Assembly (NCBI GenBank): GCA_037367355.1
Contig: CM074699.1
Span: 992,001-1,056,000 of the forward strand
Origin: Neoscytalidium dimidiatum
Taxonomy: Eukaryota; Ascomycota; Dothideomycetes; Botryosphaeriales; Botryosphaeriaceae
DNA length: 64,000 nt
Direction: 5' to 3'
This document shows, piece by piece, positions 1 through 12,000 of this stretch (within the stretch, counting starts at the first letter, position 1; each line of letters begins with the position of its first letter). The notes beneath the pieces are model-generated. The model saw only the letters and a list, made by a program, of their open reading frames with translations. It made no database searches and was not told the origin of the DNA. A program made the translations under genes and the position numbers.

Positions 1-806
1 TTAGCTTCTGGCATTTAATACCCACATGCATGCGCGCAGCAAGGATTCATTTTGGAGTCCTTGGCAATTTTAATTTTCTTTATTAATACTGAAGCGCCCT
101 CCTCGCGTATGCTAACCTCACCAAGCAGGTACCAAAAAATTGTAACAGCAAGACCAATTCCACTACTACTCACATATGCGCCTGCACTTACTCTACAAAT
201 TTTTTGGCATCATAGGCTTCCGAAACTGGAAACGTACTCCGAAGATAGTTTTGTCCACATTCACTCCGCGTTTCCGGTCCCCACGCGTTCCTTCTCTTTG
301 GTAATCACGACATCCGTCAGTTCCGCTTACCCAACACCGACAAGCTTTTCGTATCAGCCGCAGCTATTCTCAATAGAAAGAATAGCTCTCACTGAGATGT
401 GAACTTCTGTGATATTGATCCGGCGTATAAAACAGCGAAAGGAGTTTTGGTCACTGTGGAATGCATTTCGACGGTTGCCTACCATCTTATCCACTGTAAG
501 TTTATTCACTCAACGGAATTTGAAGCCTACGCGACCTATATAGTATTGACTTTCCAAGATAAGAATAGTGGGCTGTCATTGTAGAGATGGGGTAGAGCGG
601 CGATCATGCACGAGAGTGTCACAGAAACCAGCCAATCCTTCCTCGCCTTTGCCGCCCTGCTGTGCCGCAGCTGAGAGCACTTTAAACCCGATGAGGCCCG
701 CGGTAGATGCCTCTCTCCTCCGTGTTCCTCAAGACCTTGCCTTGCCGTGAGATACTCGTCGAACTTATCTCAATTCCCCATTTGACTTTCGTTTTACTTT
801 TCTTCC
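1..806. other. Gene-free stretch upstream of the NO VEIN-like gene
   Basis: No reading frame here looks like a protein: the open frames are short, low in sequence character and show no domain. The last 200 bases are pyrimidine-rich and probably contain the promoter and 5' leader of the gene that starts at 807. No clear TATA box was identified. Confidence 0.5.
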
Positions 807-3800
807 ATGTCGAATCAACCCCTGACACAGAAAGATGCCAAGGAACTGGTCGCCAAGGTGCGCAAGGAAAATGGAGGAATCTCGCCTGAGGATGAAAAAC
901 ACCTCAGAGCCAATCTTCCCGAAGTTCTTGAAGTTCTGCAGAATATTCGCAGGAAGCTTGGTTCTGCAACAAAAACGTACGCTGGTATCGAACCTTCCGA
1001 ATCTCCACTGTAATGTTACTAATGGAGAACCTCAGCTTGGCGACAAACCTATACTCGAAGGATACCAGGTTCTTATACGAACTAATCCAAAATGCGGAAG
1101 ACAATAAATACACTGGCGTATCCGCTCCATGGCTGAAATTCAGCCTCGACCCCGAGAAGATCGTAATCGACTCTAACGAGGATGGGTTCACCGCCGAGAA
1201 CTTCCGGGCGATATTTAGCACTGGGGAAAGCACCAAGAGGCATGTGGAAGGATACGTTGGCGAAAAGGGCATTGGCTTCAAGTCTGTCTTCAAAGTTGCC
1301 AAGAAAGTGCATATCCAATCGGGGCCTTTTTCCTTCTCCTTCGTGTACACGCGGGACTCTGATGATGATGGTCTTGGGATGGTTACACCTCTGGACGAAC
1401 CGCACGAAGACTTACCAATGGGCGTAGGAACTCGAATGACCTTGACGCTGCTACGCCCGTCAGACTTTGATCAAAGGTATCAGGATTTTTTCAACCTCCC
1501 GGACACACTCCTGCTTTTTCTGTCCAAAATACGTTCCATCAATATGCATATCTGCTCCCCGGCCGGAGACGTCACCGTTATCAATCATTTGTATAGCCAA
1601 GGATCAGAGAAAAGGGAGGCCATCTACAAACAAACGAAAGTAAACGATGTGCCCTCTTCCTTTGAAACACAGCTCTTCCATGTGACCAGGCGGACCATAA
1701 CAGATTTGCCATTCGACTCAGCGAGGAAGAATACAAACAAGGCAACCGTGGTTCTTGCCTTCCCAGTGGGTATGGATGATACCCCGATTCTACAGAAGCA
1801 ACATGTGTTTGCGTATCTTCCCCTTCGTCAGGTCGGCTTCAAGGTACCTGATTTCCTTCTTCCAAAAATTTGTATTTGATACTAACTTTTGGTTAGTTCT
1901 TGATCCAATCAGACTTCATTACCCAAGCCAGCCGTGAGGACGTATTCGACTCCCCGAGGAATGAGTCGCTCCTTCACGGAGTTGCCGAAACATTTCGGGA
2001 CGCTGTACTACGGTTCTGCAACCATCCTACACTCCAATATCAGTGGATGAGATACCTGCCTGACGATTCTGTGTCTGACGAGTTCTGGAAACGGCTAAAG
2101 CTAAAGATTGAAGCTCGTTTAAAGCAAACCCCAGTACTAAGATCCCGCACTGGACGTCGGCTCTACTGCCCTGGAAAGCTTCGTCTAGTGACTGGAGATT
2201 TTATGGACAAAGATAACGAGCCATTGTTTGCAGACCTCATGGATGAGATCTACCTGGCATCTCAATACGATTTCGGAGACTACCAAATGCTCAAACCATT
2301 GGGCACTAGGCCTCTCTCAATTGGTGAAGCCTTGGATAGAGTGGAGTCAGACCTCCAGATGAAGGATTCAAAAATGAAGGCCGTTTCGACAAATGACGAT
2401 TGGCATAGCCGGGCTGCATCCTTTTTCATCAAAAGCCTCAAGCGTTCTTCGGATGCATTCGTCAATTACCGAATAAAGAATCTGCCTTTGATTCCCCTTC
2501 GTGGGAATTTATGGGCTTCGACAAGCACATTTCCCTCCAAGAAGATATATTTTCCCACATCGGGCCTATGCAACATCCCGACAGACCTTGGATTCCATCT
2601 CGTGGATCCTGCGGTGATGAAAAACCAAGACCGAGTAGAGCTATTTTCCCTTCTGGGTGTACAAGAGTGTAGCCCGCACTTAGTAATCTCTGCAATCTAC
2701 GAACGTCACCTCCGAAGCAGCACTCTTGGCTTCTGCGACACCGCCAACCACCTCCAGTTTCTTTTCTGGCACCAGACAGACAAAGTCCCGTTGAAAGATT
2801 CCCTTTTGGTAATTTGTCAGATGAACGAAGAAGAGGAAGGGTACAAGGTGGTGAATGCAAAAAACGAAGCCATATACTTTCCCGACCGGTCGGCTGAATA
2901 TGGAGCGTATCAACTGTTCCAGAAAGGGCTCTTCAGTTCAGGGTTTCGTACATACTTCCTTGACCAACGTTACCTTGATGTTGTTTCAGCCAGCGCCAGA
3001 AGCAATGAGATATCGTGGGAGGACTGGCTTGAAAACTACCTTGGAATACGTCGGAACCCCCAGATAAACTCCTCCGGGCAGCCCTCTACGGCACTCCGCT
3101 ATATCCTGAAACACCGCGCATGGAAACTTGTTGGCCTTCTCAAGAGTCATTGGTCAGACTACGAGCCCCAGATAACGGTCGAAATCGAAACCGCTATTCG
3201 TAAAAGCGACGTGCCCGTGATAGGCGGGATTTTTGACCAGATTGCTCTTGAGAAAAGCTACGCTCCATTACCAGCGTTGACTGACCTGGCTGCTGAGTTT
3301 GGGGCTATTCCCAAGGTATTCATTCAGATACCGTCAGATATCGAGTCTGATAAGGTTGAGAAGTCCTGGAAGTTCCTGAGTCGGTTTGGGGTGCGTTTCA
3401 CAGACGATGTTCATTTCTATCTATGTATTTTGCAAAATGTCGTACAAACAAGCTTCGACAGCCCCAGTCAAAGCATTTGCGAAAATGCTATCAAAATATA
3501 TAATAGGTTGATGAAGAAGTGCGCCTCGGAGGATGATGTCAACCAAATCCGGTAAGTCATGCCATTTGACATGTATCAAAGGCTACAGTGCTGATTAATC
3601 TATAGCACTCATTTCAAACAGCATGCAGTTGTGATCATCCCTGGCGATTCACGGGTACCGGCGAAATGGATTTCTGCCGAATATTGTGTCTGGGATGGTC
3701 CTGACTGGCTCAAAGTCAAGCCTCGCCTTGATAGAATTGAAGGCTACCGCACAGTGGAGCATCTTTTCAAAGTAATCATCCAGGTTAAATCAGCAACATG

Positions 3801-6304
3801 GAAAGATGCTCTCGATGAACTCAGATCGATGAAGGAAAAACAGGATTCCGGTCACCAAAAAGCTTCCGCTATATACCACACTCTCTGGCGCGGCTTTGAG
3901 AAAGACAGCAATTTCAAAATGTTGCGGTGAGTGCATTTTTAAACACCTTCTCCGTTCTACAATTTTAATAGAAGCCGGCAGATCAAGAGGATGGCCTCAT
4001 ATTGATTCCCGATCAGAATACATGGTATCCACCGTCTGTTTGCCTTTGGGCAACCAACAATATTCGGATTCCCCGGAGAATATCGATCAGCACTCCATAT
4101 GCCTCACTACAGGATTTTTTTACGAAAATGTTGGGCGTGCAAAAGCCCGATATAAGCATGCATGTCCAGGCCCTCAAGGACCTTTCCAAAACTCGACCAA
4201 CCCCCGTCACTCGGATAAAGGAAAGCATTGCTCTAATCAGTTCGCTCGCCCCTTCAAACTCCTCTGTAGCAAGCTTACGAAATGCCAATATCTTTCCTGT
4301 CACGCTTCCCAATGGAGAAACGAAGTTAACGAGCGCCGAAATTGACTTTGCCATCGCGGACTTGAAGGAGTATTATCTCCTCTTCAAAGGAAAGGTCATC
4401 ATGCTAGACTTCTCCCTTACCGAGGTCCACTCTGCCAGAAAATTCCTGGTTGCGCTTGGTTTAGGTCCCAGGCTTATGTCAGCGGCAGTCGAGGAGAAGA
4501 CGATGGTAGAAGGTAGCTTTCCAGACAGCAAGTTGGCAGACGAATTGAGGCGGAAAGCTCATGCACTATTCCGGTAAGTACTTCCAGGCTCATTGCGCAA
4601 GGAATGTCTTATGATCTCCAAATACTGGACCGTCGTTTCACATCTTTCATAATGCTTTCAAATCTTGGTGGGACGTTTCTGACGGTGACCAGACTAGCAG
4701 TACATTTCGACAGTGCCAAAGCCAGGGACAATGGCCGAACACTATACGAGCTACTTCGTAAAGTAAGAGTATCTCAAAGCGACGGTATTTGGAAATCAAT
4801 CAGTCTGTCTCAGAGCCTTCAGGTCCACACCGTCGAGCGCAGCCGGGCCAATTTCCATCTCCAAGAATCTGAGGGACAGCTGCACCTGTTCGTGCCTACG
4901 GAAAAACGCAGCAGAGAACGATGTTTCCTTCAAGACCTTCCCACACGCCTGCTCAGCTTCTTGTCTCTAACACACTCTTCTGCGGAAGCACAACTAATCA
5001 AAATTCTTCGCTGTAATGACATCGACGTTCTTGACGATATCCTGGAAGCTGCTGGAATCATTGAAGTCGAGAGAATTGCTCCTCTAGAAGATGAAGTTGA
5101 AGATCTTGGAAGTATTCTGAATAGCTCACCTTCGATCACGGACAATAGATTTGGCGTTCCTAGACCAGCTGAGCTGGGAAGAGCCAGCTCTTTTTCTCCG
5201 GCGCCTGTTGATGAGATCTCGATTTGCACTGCAGAGAGTGGACCAAGAGATCACGAAAGGCACAATAGTCTTGTTCAAGTGACGAGGACTTCACAATTCA
5301 GCAACATTCCACATCCAGCGGTACATGTCCGTGCAAACAACTCAGAGGCCCCGCTTACTGCTGCAAACTTGTCGACATCTCATATATGGGAAGAACTGAA
5401 GCAAAGCGAAAATCCGGGTACTGCCAAAACGCCATTCGAAGAAGTTTCAGAAGAAGATTTCACGCCACCCTGGGTCACATTACGCCATCAGACTATCATT
5501 TCGCAAGAGCAATACCGGAATTTCTCGCTGGAAGAATTGAGACTCAAGGAGCACGCGCATAATGCGAATGCCTTTCCTAGCAAGGAACAAGTGCCGTGCT
5601 TTTCGATGGGCTCTCTTACCAGATTCACATTTGGGCCTCGCTCATTTGATCGAGACAGGAGGGTTGGAGCTGCTGGCGAGCTTTTTGTGAGTTCCACTTA
5701 CACGCCTATTAGGGCTTCACTGACAAGGATGACTCGTATTTGCTGCAGGTTTTCGAAAGGCTGTGCAAGGCAGGCCTTCCTGGCTTTGGCACTCAAAACT
5801 GGAAGAGCACGATACGCAAAGAGGCTCAAGTGAGCCAGAAATATCGCAACCTGAGTCCTTGGGTCGGATTTGAAACGTCGGACCTTGTTTACAAAGACAG
5901 CAAGGGATGGTTCCGGGAGGAGTTGCGCAAACTTGGTCATTTGGAACCTACAGATACGGTCGGAGCGGACGCGACTTATTACCTGGAGGTAAAGACCACT
6001 ACAGGAGCATATGACGAGCCGTTTTATATGAGCAATGCACAATTCAAACGCGTGAGTACCCGGTCTTTTTGCGGAAGGCAATTCTTTATTGGCTTCAGCT
6101 AAGTTCCTTCTCAACTGGACTGAACAGATGCAACGGATGACACTTTCTTCATCTCTTTCCGCGTCGGAGGTGTACATCCTACTCCGCGTATATCAAATTG
6201 AGGGTTCCACTCCAGATATGCTCGCCTACGTGGATCCTTATCGAGCTAAATTAAATGGAACGCTTGATTTCCAAGTTGACACCTGGTCCGTCCGACCAAC
6301 ATAG
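807..6304 (+). CDS. Sacsin-like GHKL ATPase with NO VEIN C-terminal domain (DUF3883), eight exons, one frame conflict
   Basis: Exons 807-976, 1036-1843, 1897-3551, 3606-3926, 3972-4573, 4693-5686, 5749-6051 and 6128-6304 encode about 1676 residues. Introns are 45-119 nt; the first carries a TACTAAT-type branch site. The N-terminal domain has the GHKL (Hsp90/sacsin-type) signatures ELIQNAEDN (about residues 72-80), DSNEDGF (102-108) and VGEKGIGFKSVF (131-142), expected to bind ATP. The C-terminal part (5749-6200) has ADATYYLEVKTTTG, the core of the NO VEIN/DUF3883 domain, which resembles PD-(D/E)xK nuclease folds. The middle is long and has no domain I recognise. Function in fungi is not established; plant NO VEIN acts in development and many fungal members are uncharacterised. 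Exon 4 ends in phase 2 at a good GTGAGT donor, but exon 5 after the only nearby TAG acceptor reads on in phase 0, so one base is missing. The gene is either mildly disrupted, non-canonically spliced, or carries a sequence error. All other junctions are in frame. Confidence 0.85.
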
Positions 6305-7556
6305 TCCATAGAAGACTATGGAGTGGAAGTAGATTGCGCCTCTTTATCTCTCTTTTGCTGACCTGTTCCTTCCCGCCTATCTATTTCTCATCTTTGAAGT
6401 ACTTCATCAACAAGACGTCATATTTCATAATCAGAACAGGGAAAGAGGTAAAAACAAGAACTTCTCTTAAAACAAGAAAAACCATGCCTGGGAAAAAGGA
6501 CCTCATAGTCACATTATAGTCACATTATATCTATCCCAGAACGTCAATTCAGTCTAACTCCTTTCTCGAAAATTAATAGAACGCCAAAAATCCCATTCTG
6601 TTATGGCAGGTACGCTTAGCGCGGCGCTAGCGCCGCTGGGTAGTTTAGCTCCTCCGCTCTTTCAGAGACGGACAACAACAACGAATACAAGTGCATACGA
6701 GGTTTTGCTCCAACACGTTCGTTCACGTAGAGAGCTTTCGCATCTTCTTATGCCAAGGAAGCGGCATTACGTTTGACTTTGGATGAGGGCTTAGTTGCAG
6801 GAATGACAGTGGCCTGCAACTCACTCGGGCTGTGTGAGCATCTGGAGAAGTCACGCTGAACCACGAAGGTGACACAAGCTGACGGCTGTATCTTGCTCAA
6901 CGTTTAACGGTGTTGAAAGTGGATAAGGTGCGGCGAACTCAAAAAGGCAAAGAAATAATAGTAAGTCATGAAAAACGGAGAGTACCTCCCATTGAATTCA
7001 TGCGTACAGTAAGCCCAAGCCAGTAACATCTACTTGATTGAAGGAGTGACAATGGTCGTACCAGCTGGCTGGTATTCTTCCATAACGTCACTTGGGCACA
7101 GGACGGCAACAGGAGAACTGAATTCTGTTGAGCAGAGTTTCGATTGATTCAATAATGGCCCAGTATCTAAGCAGCTGCATACTCCGCACAGCACTTGCTG
7201 CAGCAAGCCTAATATCCCCTATGGCCAGAACATTTCGCCTAAATCTACTTTCCACGTTGGACCGCCATCTTTGTGGCATCCCATGTTCCTGCAAATACCC
7301 GATCTCGCTTTTATCCGAAGCCCCTGCAGTAAATCAACCGCTAAAATACGGGACGAGACACCCGAGCAAGCTTGTTCGTAGCCCAAACTCCCGGAACCCT
7401 CTTCTCGTTGCAATGGTGGCATAAATGTAGGGCACCAAACAAGACAGGCATCAAGCTTGGGAACAATTGAGACATCTATCCAAAAATTTTGAGCTTCGAA
7501 GTCTTCAATTCCGATCGACTACTCCACGGCCCATCACCTCAACCCAGTACAAGCCT
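6305..7556. other. Gene-free stretch, convergent 3' regions
   Basis: This lies between the 3' end of the NO VEIN-like gene and the 3' end of the minus-strand BTB gene. I see no convincing coding frame. It contains a perfect 16-base palindrome centred on GCTAGC (6621-6636) and a small hairpin (7-nt arms CATAGTC/GACTATG) at 6300-6320, right at the NO VEIN-like stop codon. Confidence 0.5.
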
Positions 7557-8529
7557 TCAAGCCTTGAGGAAGTAGGAGGTCGAAGTGGCATTGCCAACCA
7601 TATTCGCCCTCCAGTCCTCGTTGGCCCGCTCCTTTCCGCAAGTCGGGCAGCAAGTGGTCTTCCCCGGACGCTCCCTGCTCGAACCGACCTCAACCTTATG
7701 CATGCGTCCACCAGCCCCAGCACACATGTACTTCCCCGGCCTCAGCACGACGCCCCCATGCCTCTCCAACACCGTCCGCACATCCTTCCCAAACCCCGGC
7801 AAATCGTCGCGCAGGACGCCGAACGCATCATGCGGCAGTCCACGGAGGTACTCGTACTCGGCGGCCGCGCTGTACGCCACGACCTCCCTGAGCCCGCCCT
7901 TCGCGCGGCCCGCCCCGTCCTCTCCGTCCTCGTACAGGACGCGGACGGCGGCGAAGAAGTCCTCCGGGCGGGCGTCGGGCAGGAAGCACGCGAACAGCTT
8001 CTCGGCGCGGTCCATCAGGCCGGTCATGTCGCACGCGTCGGCGAGCGCGTGAGCGCGGGCGAAGTACTCCAGCTCGGCGGCGCCTTTCGGCGGGAACGGG
8101 ATCTCGTCGTGCGCGATGAAGTGGGCCGTCGCCATCACCGCGGTGGGGTCGTGGTGGGAGAGGTCGAAGACGGTGTTTTCGTACTGTTCGGGGGCATGTG
8201 TGTGTCAGCTGCGGAACCCTTTGGTTGCGCTTTTCTTCTTCTTCTTCTTTTCATGATTGAAAAGCATTAGCAGTGAAGTGAGGTTTGGACATTACCGTCG
8301 ATTTAGGCTCAGCAACCATGCCATTTTCTAGAATGTGACTCTTGTGGAAGACGTCGTAGCGGTCGAGGATGTGCTTCTGGCCGTTGCGGGCAATGATGGT
8401 GACCCTGCGAGTGCCTGGTATGAGGTCCATGATGAGTGGTGAGCCGAAGAGAAATGCCGCAAGTCTGAATTTGCTTGATGTTGGGGCTGGAGCACTAAGT
8501 AAAGATGAGTGGAGGCGCCAGAGGGACAT
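7557..8529 (-). CDS. BTB/POZ-like fungal protein with C-terminal CxxC tail
   Basis: Two exons on the minus strand, 8529-8296 and 8183-7557, with an intron at 8184-8295 (GTAATG..CAG, phase 0). The product is about 286 residues. It follows the usual fungal BTB pattern: a beta segment (VTIIARNGQKHILDRYDVF), HKSHILENG, then YENTVFDLSHHDPTAV and the helix-rich stretch AELEYFARAHALADACD leading to MDRAEKLF. BTB folds mediate protein-protein contacts, often as cullin-3 adaptors; no partner domain is visible here. The C-terminus carries TTCCPTCGKERANEDW, a possible zinc knuckle. The start at 8529 is the first ATG of the frame; an internal ATG at 8430 (MDLIPG) would drop a hydrophobic leader. The 3' half is markedly richer in GC than the 5' exon. 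Function unknown. Confidence 0.75.
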
Positions 8530-9062
8530 GTCCTTCTGCTTCCGCCGTAGTTGAGGAGCTAAGCCGAATTTGGAACGAGGTGGGCGAGACGCCGCAAATC
8601 TGCGTCCTTATCAGAACATTAGGGTAGTGACGAGAAGCTTATTCAATCACACTATTCGGAAGGTAGTTATAGAATACATAACTCTAAAATTAACAAATAC
8701 TGACGTCTTGCTTGCCAATATTTAGTCCACCAAGCAACTGTCATCCAAAGCGTGCACGATGCCGAACCAGGAATGGGATATCATATTCAAGTTTTACGAT
8801 GCCCTTCTGCTTTACTTGATTCGAGCAATTAAAACATCGTTAGCAAACCTCACAGAGAGAGCAGAAGAAGAGCAAGCGTTCTATCATTCTTCCCACCAAT
8901 TCCATCGGGCAATTGGCCCGATCATGCACTGCCCAACGCCTCAGGAAAAGGAAAATTCACAGTCGCGGTCTACCCGCGGGCATAGGATGACCATTAGCAT
9001 CATGGATACAATTCCTCCATGTTTCGTTTCCTCAAGTTCCTGCCCACCGTTACTCAATATTC
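8530..9062. other. Intergenic region between the BTB gene and Doa10
   Basis: Presumed promoter of the BTB gene plus the 3' region of Doa10. The part from 8640 to 8730 is AT-rich. No gene seen. Confidence 0.5.
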
Positions 9063-12000
9063 CTATGCGGCAGCAATACCCTCCGACCCTGATCCGGACA
9101 GAGATGTCACAACTCCTGCTCCAGCCCTCCTCTCCCCAAGATTGTGCAACCTCTCTCCGATGAGATACACCTCATCCTTTATCCTCTGCCTCCACCTCTC
9201 TGTCGCCTTTACAGCACACCACGCCACCCACGCCTTGAGGGCAACAGCCAGCGCAAGCGGATAGACGAGCGTGTATACCTTTGCCTTGGTCACTTCATCC
9301 GCACCTTTGTACCAGGTAGCATTCGCGAGCTGCGCACCGAAGAGTGGCAGGAGGAGGGTAGCTGCGAAGAAAGCAGCTATGGGGATGACGAACGCGCGGG
9401 TGGCAAGACGGGCGTTGGGTTGGAGGTAGCCGTCACGGACGACAGCTTGAAGGGCGCGTGAGAGAAGCGAGCGCGGATTCCACAGCAGAATACGAGCGGC
9501 GATACGCGCGTACAGGAAACCGAGTGTCCAGTCTTGGATGATGTGGATGACGTGGGTTTCGCCGGGACCCAGATAGGCGTGCAGAGGAATGAGGACGTAG
9601 AATTCGAGGAAGACGGCAAAGAGAACTGGAAGGACGAGAATGAGAGCACCGTATACGTAAGCGATGCAAGCAGCTTGTTTGGCATATTTGCCTAGGATCG
9701 AGAGAGTGGAGTAGGTAGTGTTGAAGGGATGCCTGATGGAACTTGCTGCGACGTTGAAGAGGTTACGTAGGTGGAAAAGGCCATACGCCACAGCGCCGAG
9801 TATGTAGATACCCACAGAGAACGCATATATATCGTTAATGTGTGATCCCTCTGGCACGAATTGAGAGAAGAGGCTGCGGCCGAAGAGAAGAGGGATGACA
9901 GTGACACCAACACCGGTCGCTGCAGCGAAGAGCCAGATCGCCAAGACGAAGAGGCATATGCGGAAACGGAAGTACGGCGGTATGTATACAGTTTCGGTCA
10001 AGCCAGAGTCCTTTCCGTGGATAGGATCGTCTTCGGGCTTCCCATCCAACCGGTTGTCGAAAATATCAACATCGACAAAAACACTTTGGCCTCTGCGAAT
10101 GCGGACTTGGTCCGATGCAGGCGCACGTACATACTTGCCGTCGAACAGGAAGTACACCTCAACGTTACGATCTTCAACGAGTAGTTGACGGTCGCGACCG
10201 ATCACAGGCTCATCGACATTGCCTCTCTTCCGCTGAAACCAGGCAGACCAGGTACGCCTTACGTGTCGTCCGCGCTCATCGGGGTTTTTCTCGCCAAAAA
10301 GGAAGTCCGAAAGCCTAAGGGCGCGAGCACACTTGCGGAACCACCACTGGTACATCTCATGTAGCCCATCGCTGGGCTTGAAGAGCTTGATGACAAGTGG
10401 TGTGAGGAAGTTAAAGAATAGCAAGTCCAGCGGAAACTCCATGGAAGGATCCGTTGTCGCCCAGTGGATAGGAAGTACGCCGTCGAAGCAGTAATAGAGG
10501 CTCCAGACCACTCCACCCAAGCAACAGATGACCAAGGCGCCATAAACGAACGCGCTGAAGGCAATCTTGCGCAGCTGACCTGTGACGCTCCGCTCGAGTA
10601 CGTCACGAACCGGGTGGAAGGTCGGATCGTCGGGATCCCTGATGAAATAGAGGACACCAGTGCGCATAATTTTCCGGCACATGGACACGAAAAGCGCGAA
10701 GTGGAACATGTAACAAGTGCCGACAAACCAATGGACGAACCCAGCTGTCCAAGGTGAATTCCGAGCAAACTCAATTCGAGAGGCGACCGTTGCTTGCTCG
10801 AACAAGGGAAGCAGGGCACCGTCAAGTAGAATACCGCAATAAAGAGGGAAAGCAATCATCTCGATGCTGATGATCAGAATCACCTTCAGAACGCCACCAG
10901 CTTGCTGCAGGACGTCTGAAATGATGCCTTCCACACGGCGACCATTTGGTGAGGTTGTAAAAGGTGTACCTCTCTTCAAGTACAGACCGCCAGCTACTGC
11001 GAAAAATATGTAACCGGCGAGGATCGCAATAACGCGATCGCTTGTAGTCCAGTACTCAAAGTTTGGATCAACAGGCGGGGCAGTGCTGTTGCCGGCGTCA
11101 AGCCTTAATGACAGACCATTGGTTGTTGAAATGGTGGGCAAAGAAGCCCGGAGACTGCTTATTATGGAAGCGCACATCTGAACACCCGACTCTAAGAACC
11201 GACCGACGGCAGATAGCACTGAGAAAGATTCGGTGGACGTCGCCCTCTCGTAAATGTCCGCGACTCCTGTCCAGATCAATGAGATCCACTCACTAAGCGT
11301 CCGTTGGAGTGACCGCAGTGCGGCATGAGAGCTTATCGACAGGTGGAGATAGTCCGAGTTCATGCTCGAGCCGGCAATCGTGAACAGTTTTGAGATACGT
11401 TCAATGGCTGATTCAGCAACTGTCCGGGTAGATGAAGCAGCTGAATCCAGCGACTTGTACGAACCAATAAAAGGTAGCGAAAGCCGGAGCACGAAGATCG
11501 ACCAGTACACTGCTGCCGCTCCAAGGAAGAGTGCAGAGTCTACGATGAGGTCCGCTGTTGCGGAAAGTATCCTGAGGGGTAACCTCAGAAACAGCCAAAC
11601 GGGTCTGCCGAGCGACAAGAGGACAACCTTGCCCCAGAGGTAGGGGATCCAAACAGCCACAGCGACTGTAGCGGATATGAGGACCGCACTGAACAGAGCA
11701 TTTTGAAAAAGTCCAACGAGGGGACCTTGCATTCCGATCAGTTCCATGATACCCTCGAGATCTTCAGCATCTTCGACGGCTTCTTGGTCCATTATATCGA
11801 TACCTGCCTGAGCTGCGGCGGCAGCAACCTCAGGGTCACGACCAGCATCGGGGTCGTCGATTCCATCGCCGAGGATCGCATCTCGTTGCACAAAGGGTGC
11901 CTCATCTGCCAAATTCTGAACGACGTGCTCTTCGTTGACTCCCAGAGCCCCGTCTTCCTCTGCCAAGTCGATATCACCCCACATCCAATGATAGATGCGA

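Noticed and set aside
52..402. 116-residue frame at the window start
   Set aside because: It lacks domain character and codon bias; upstream context is cut off, so it cannot be supported.
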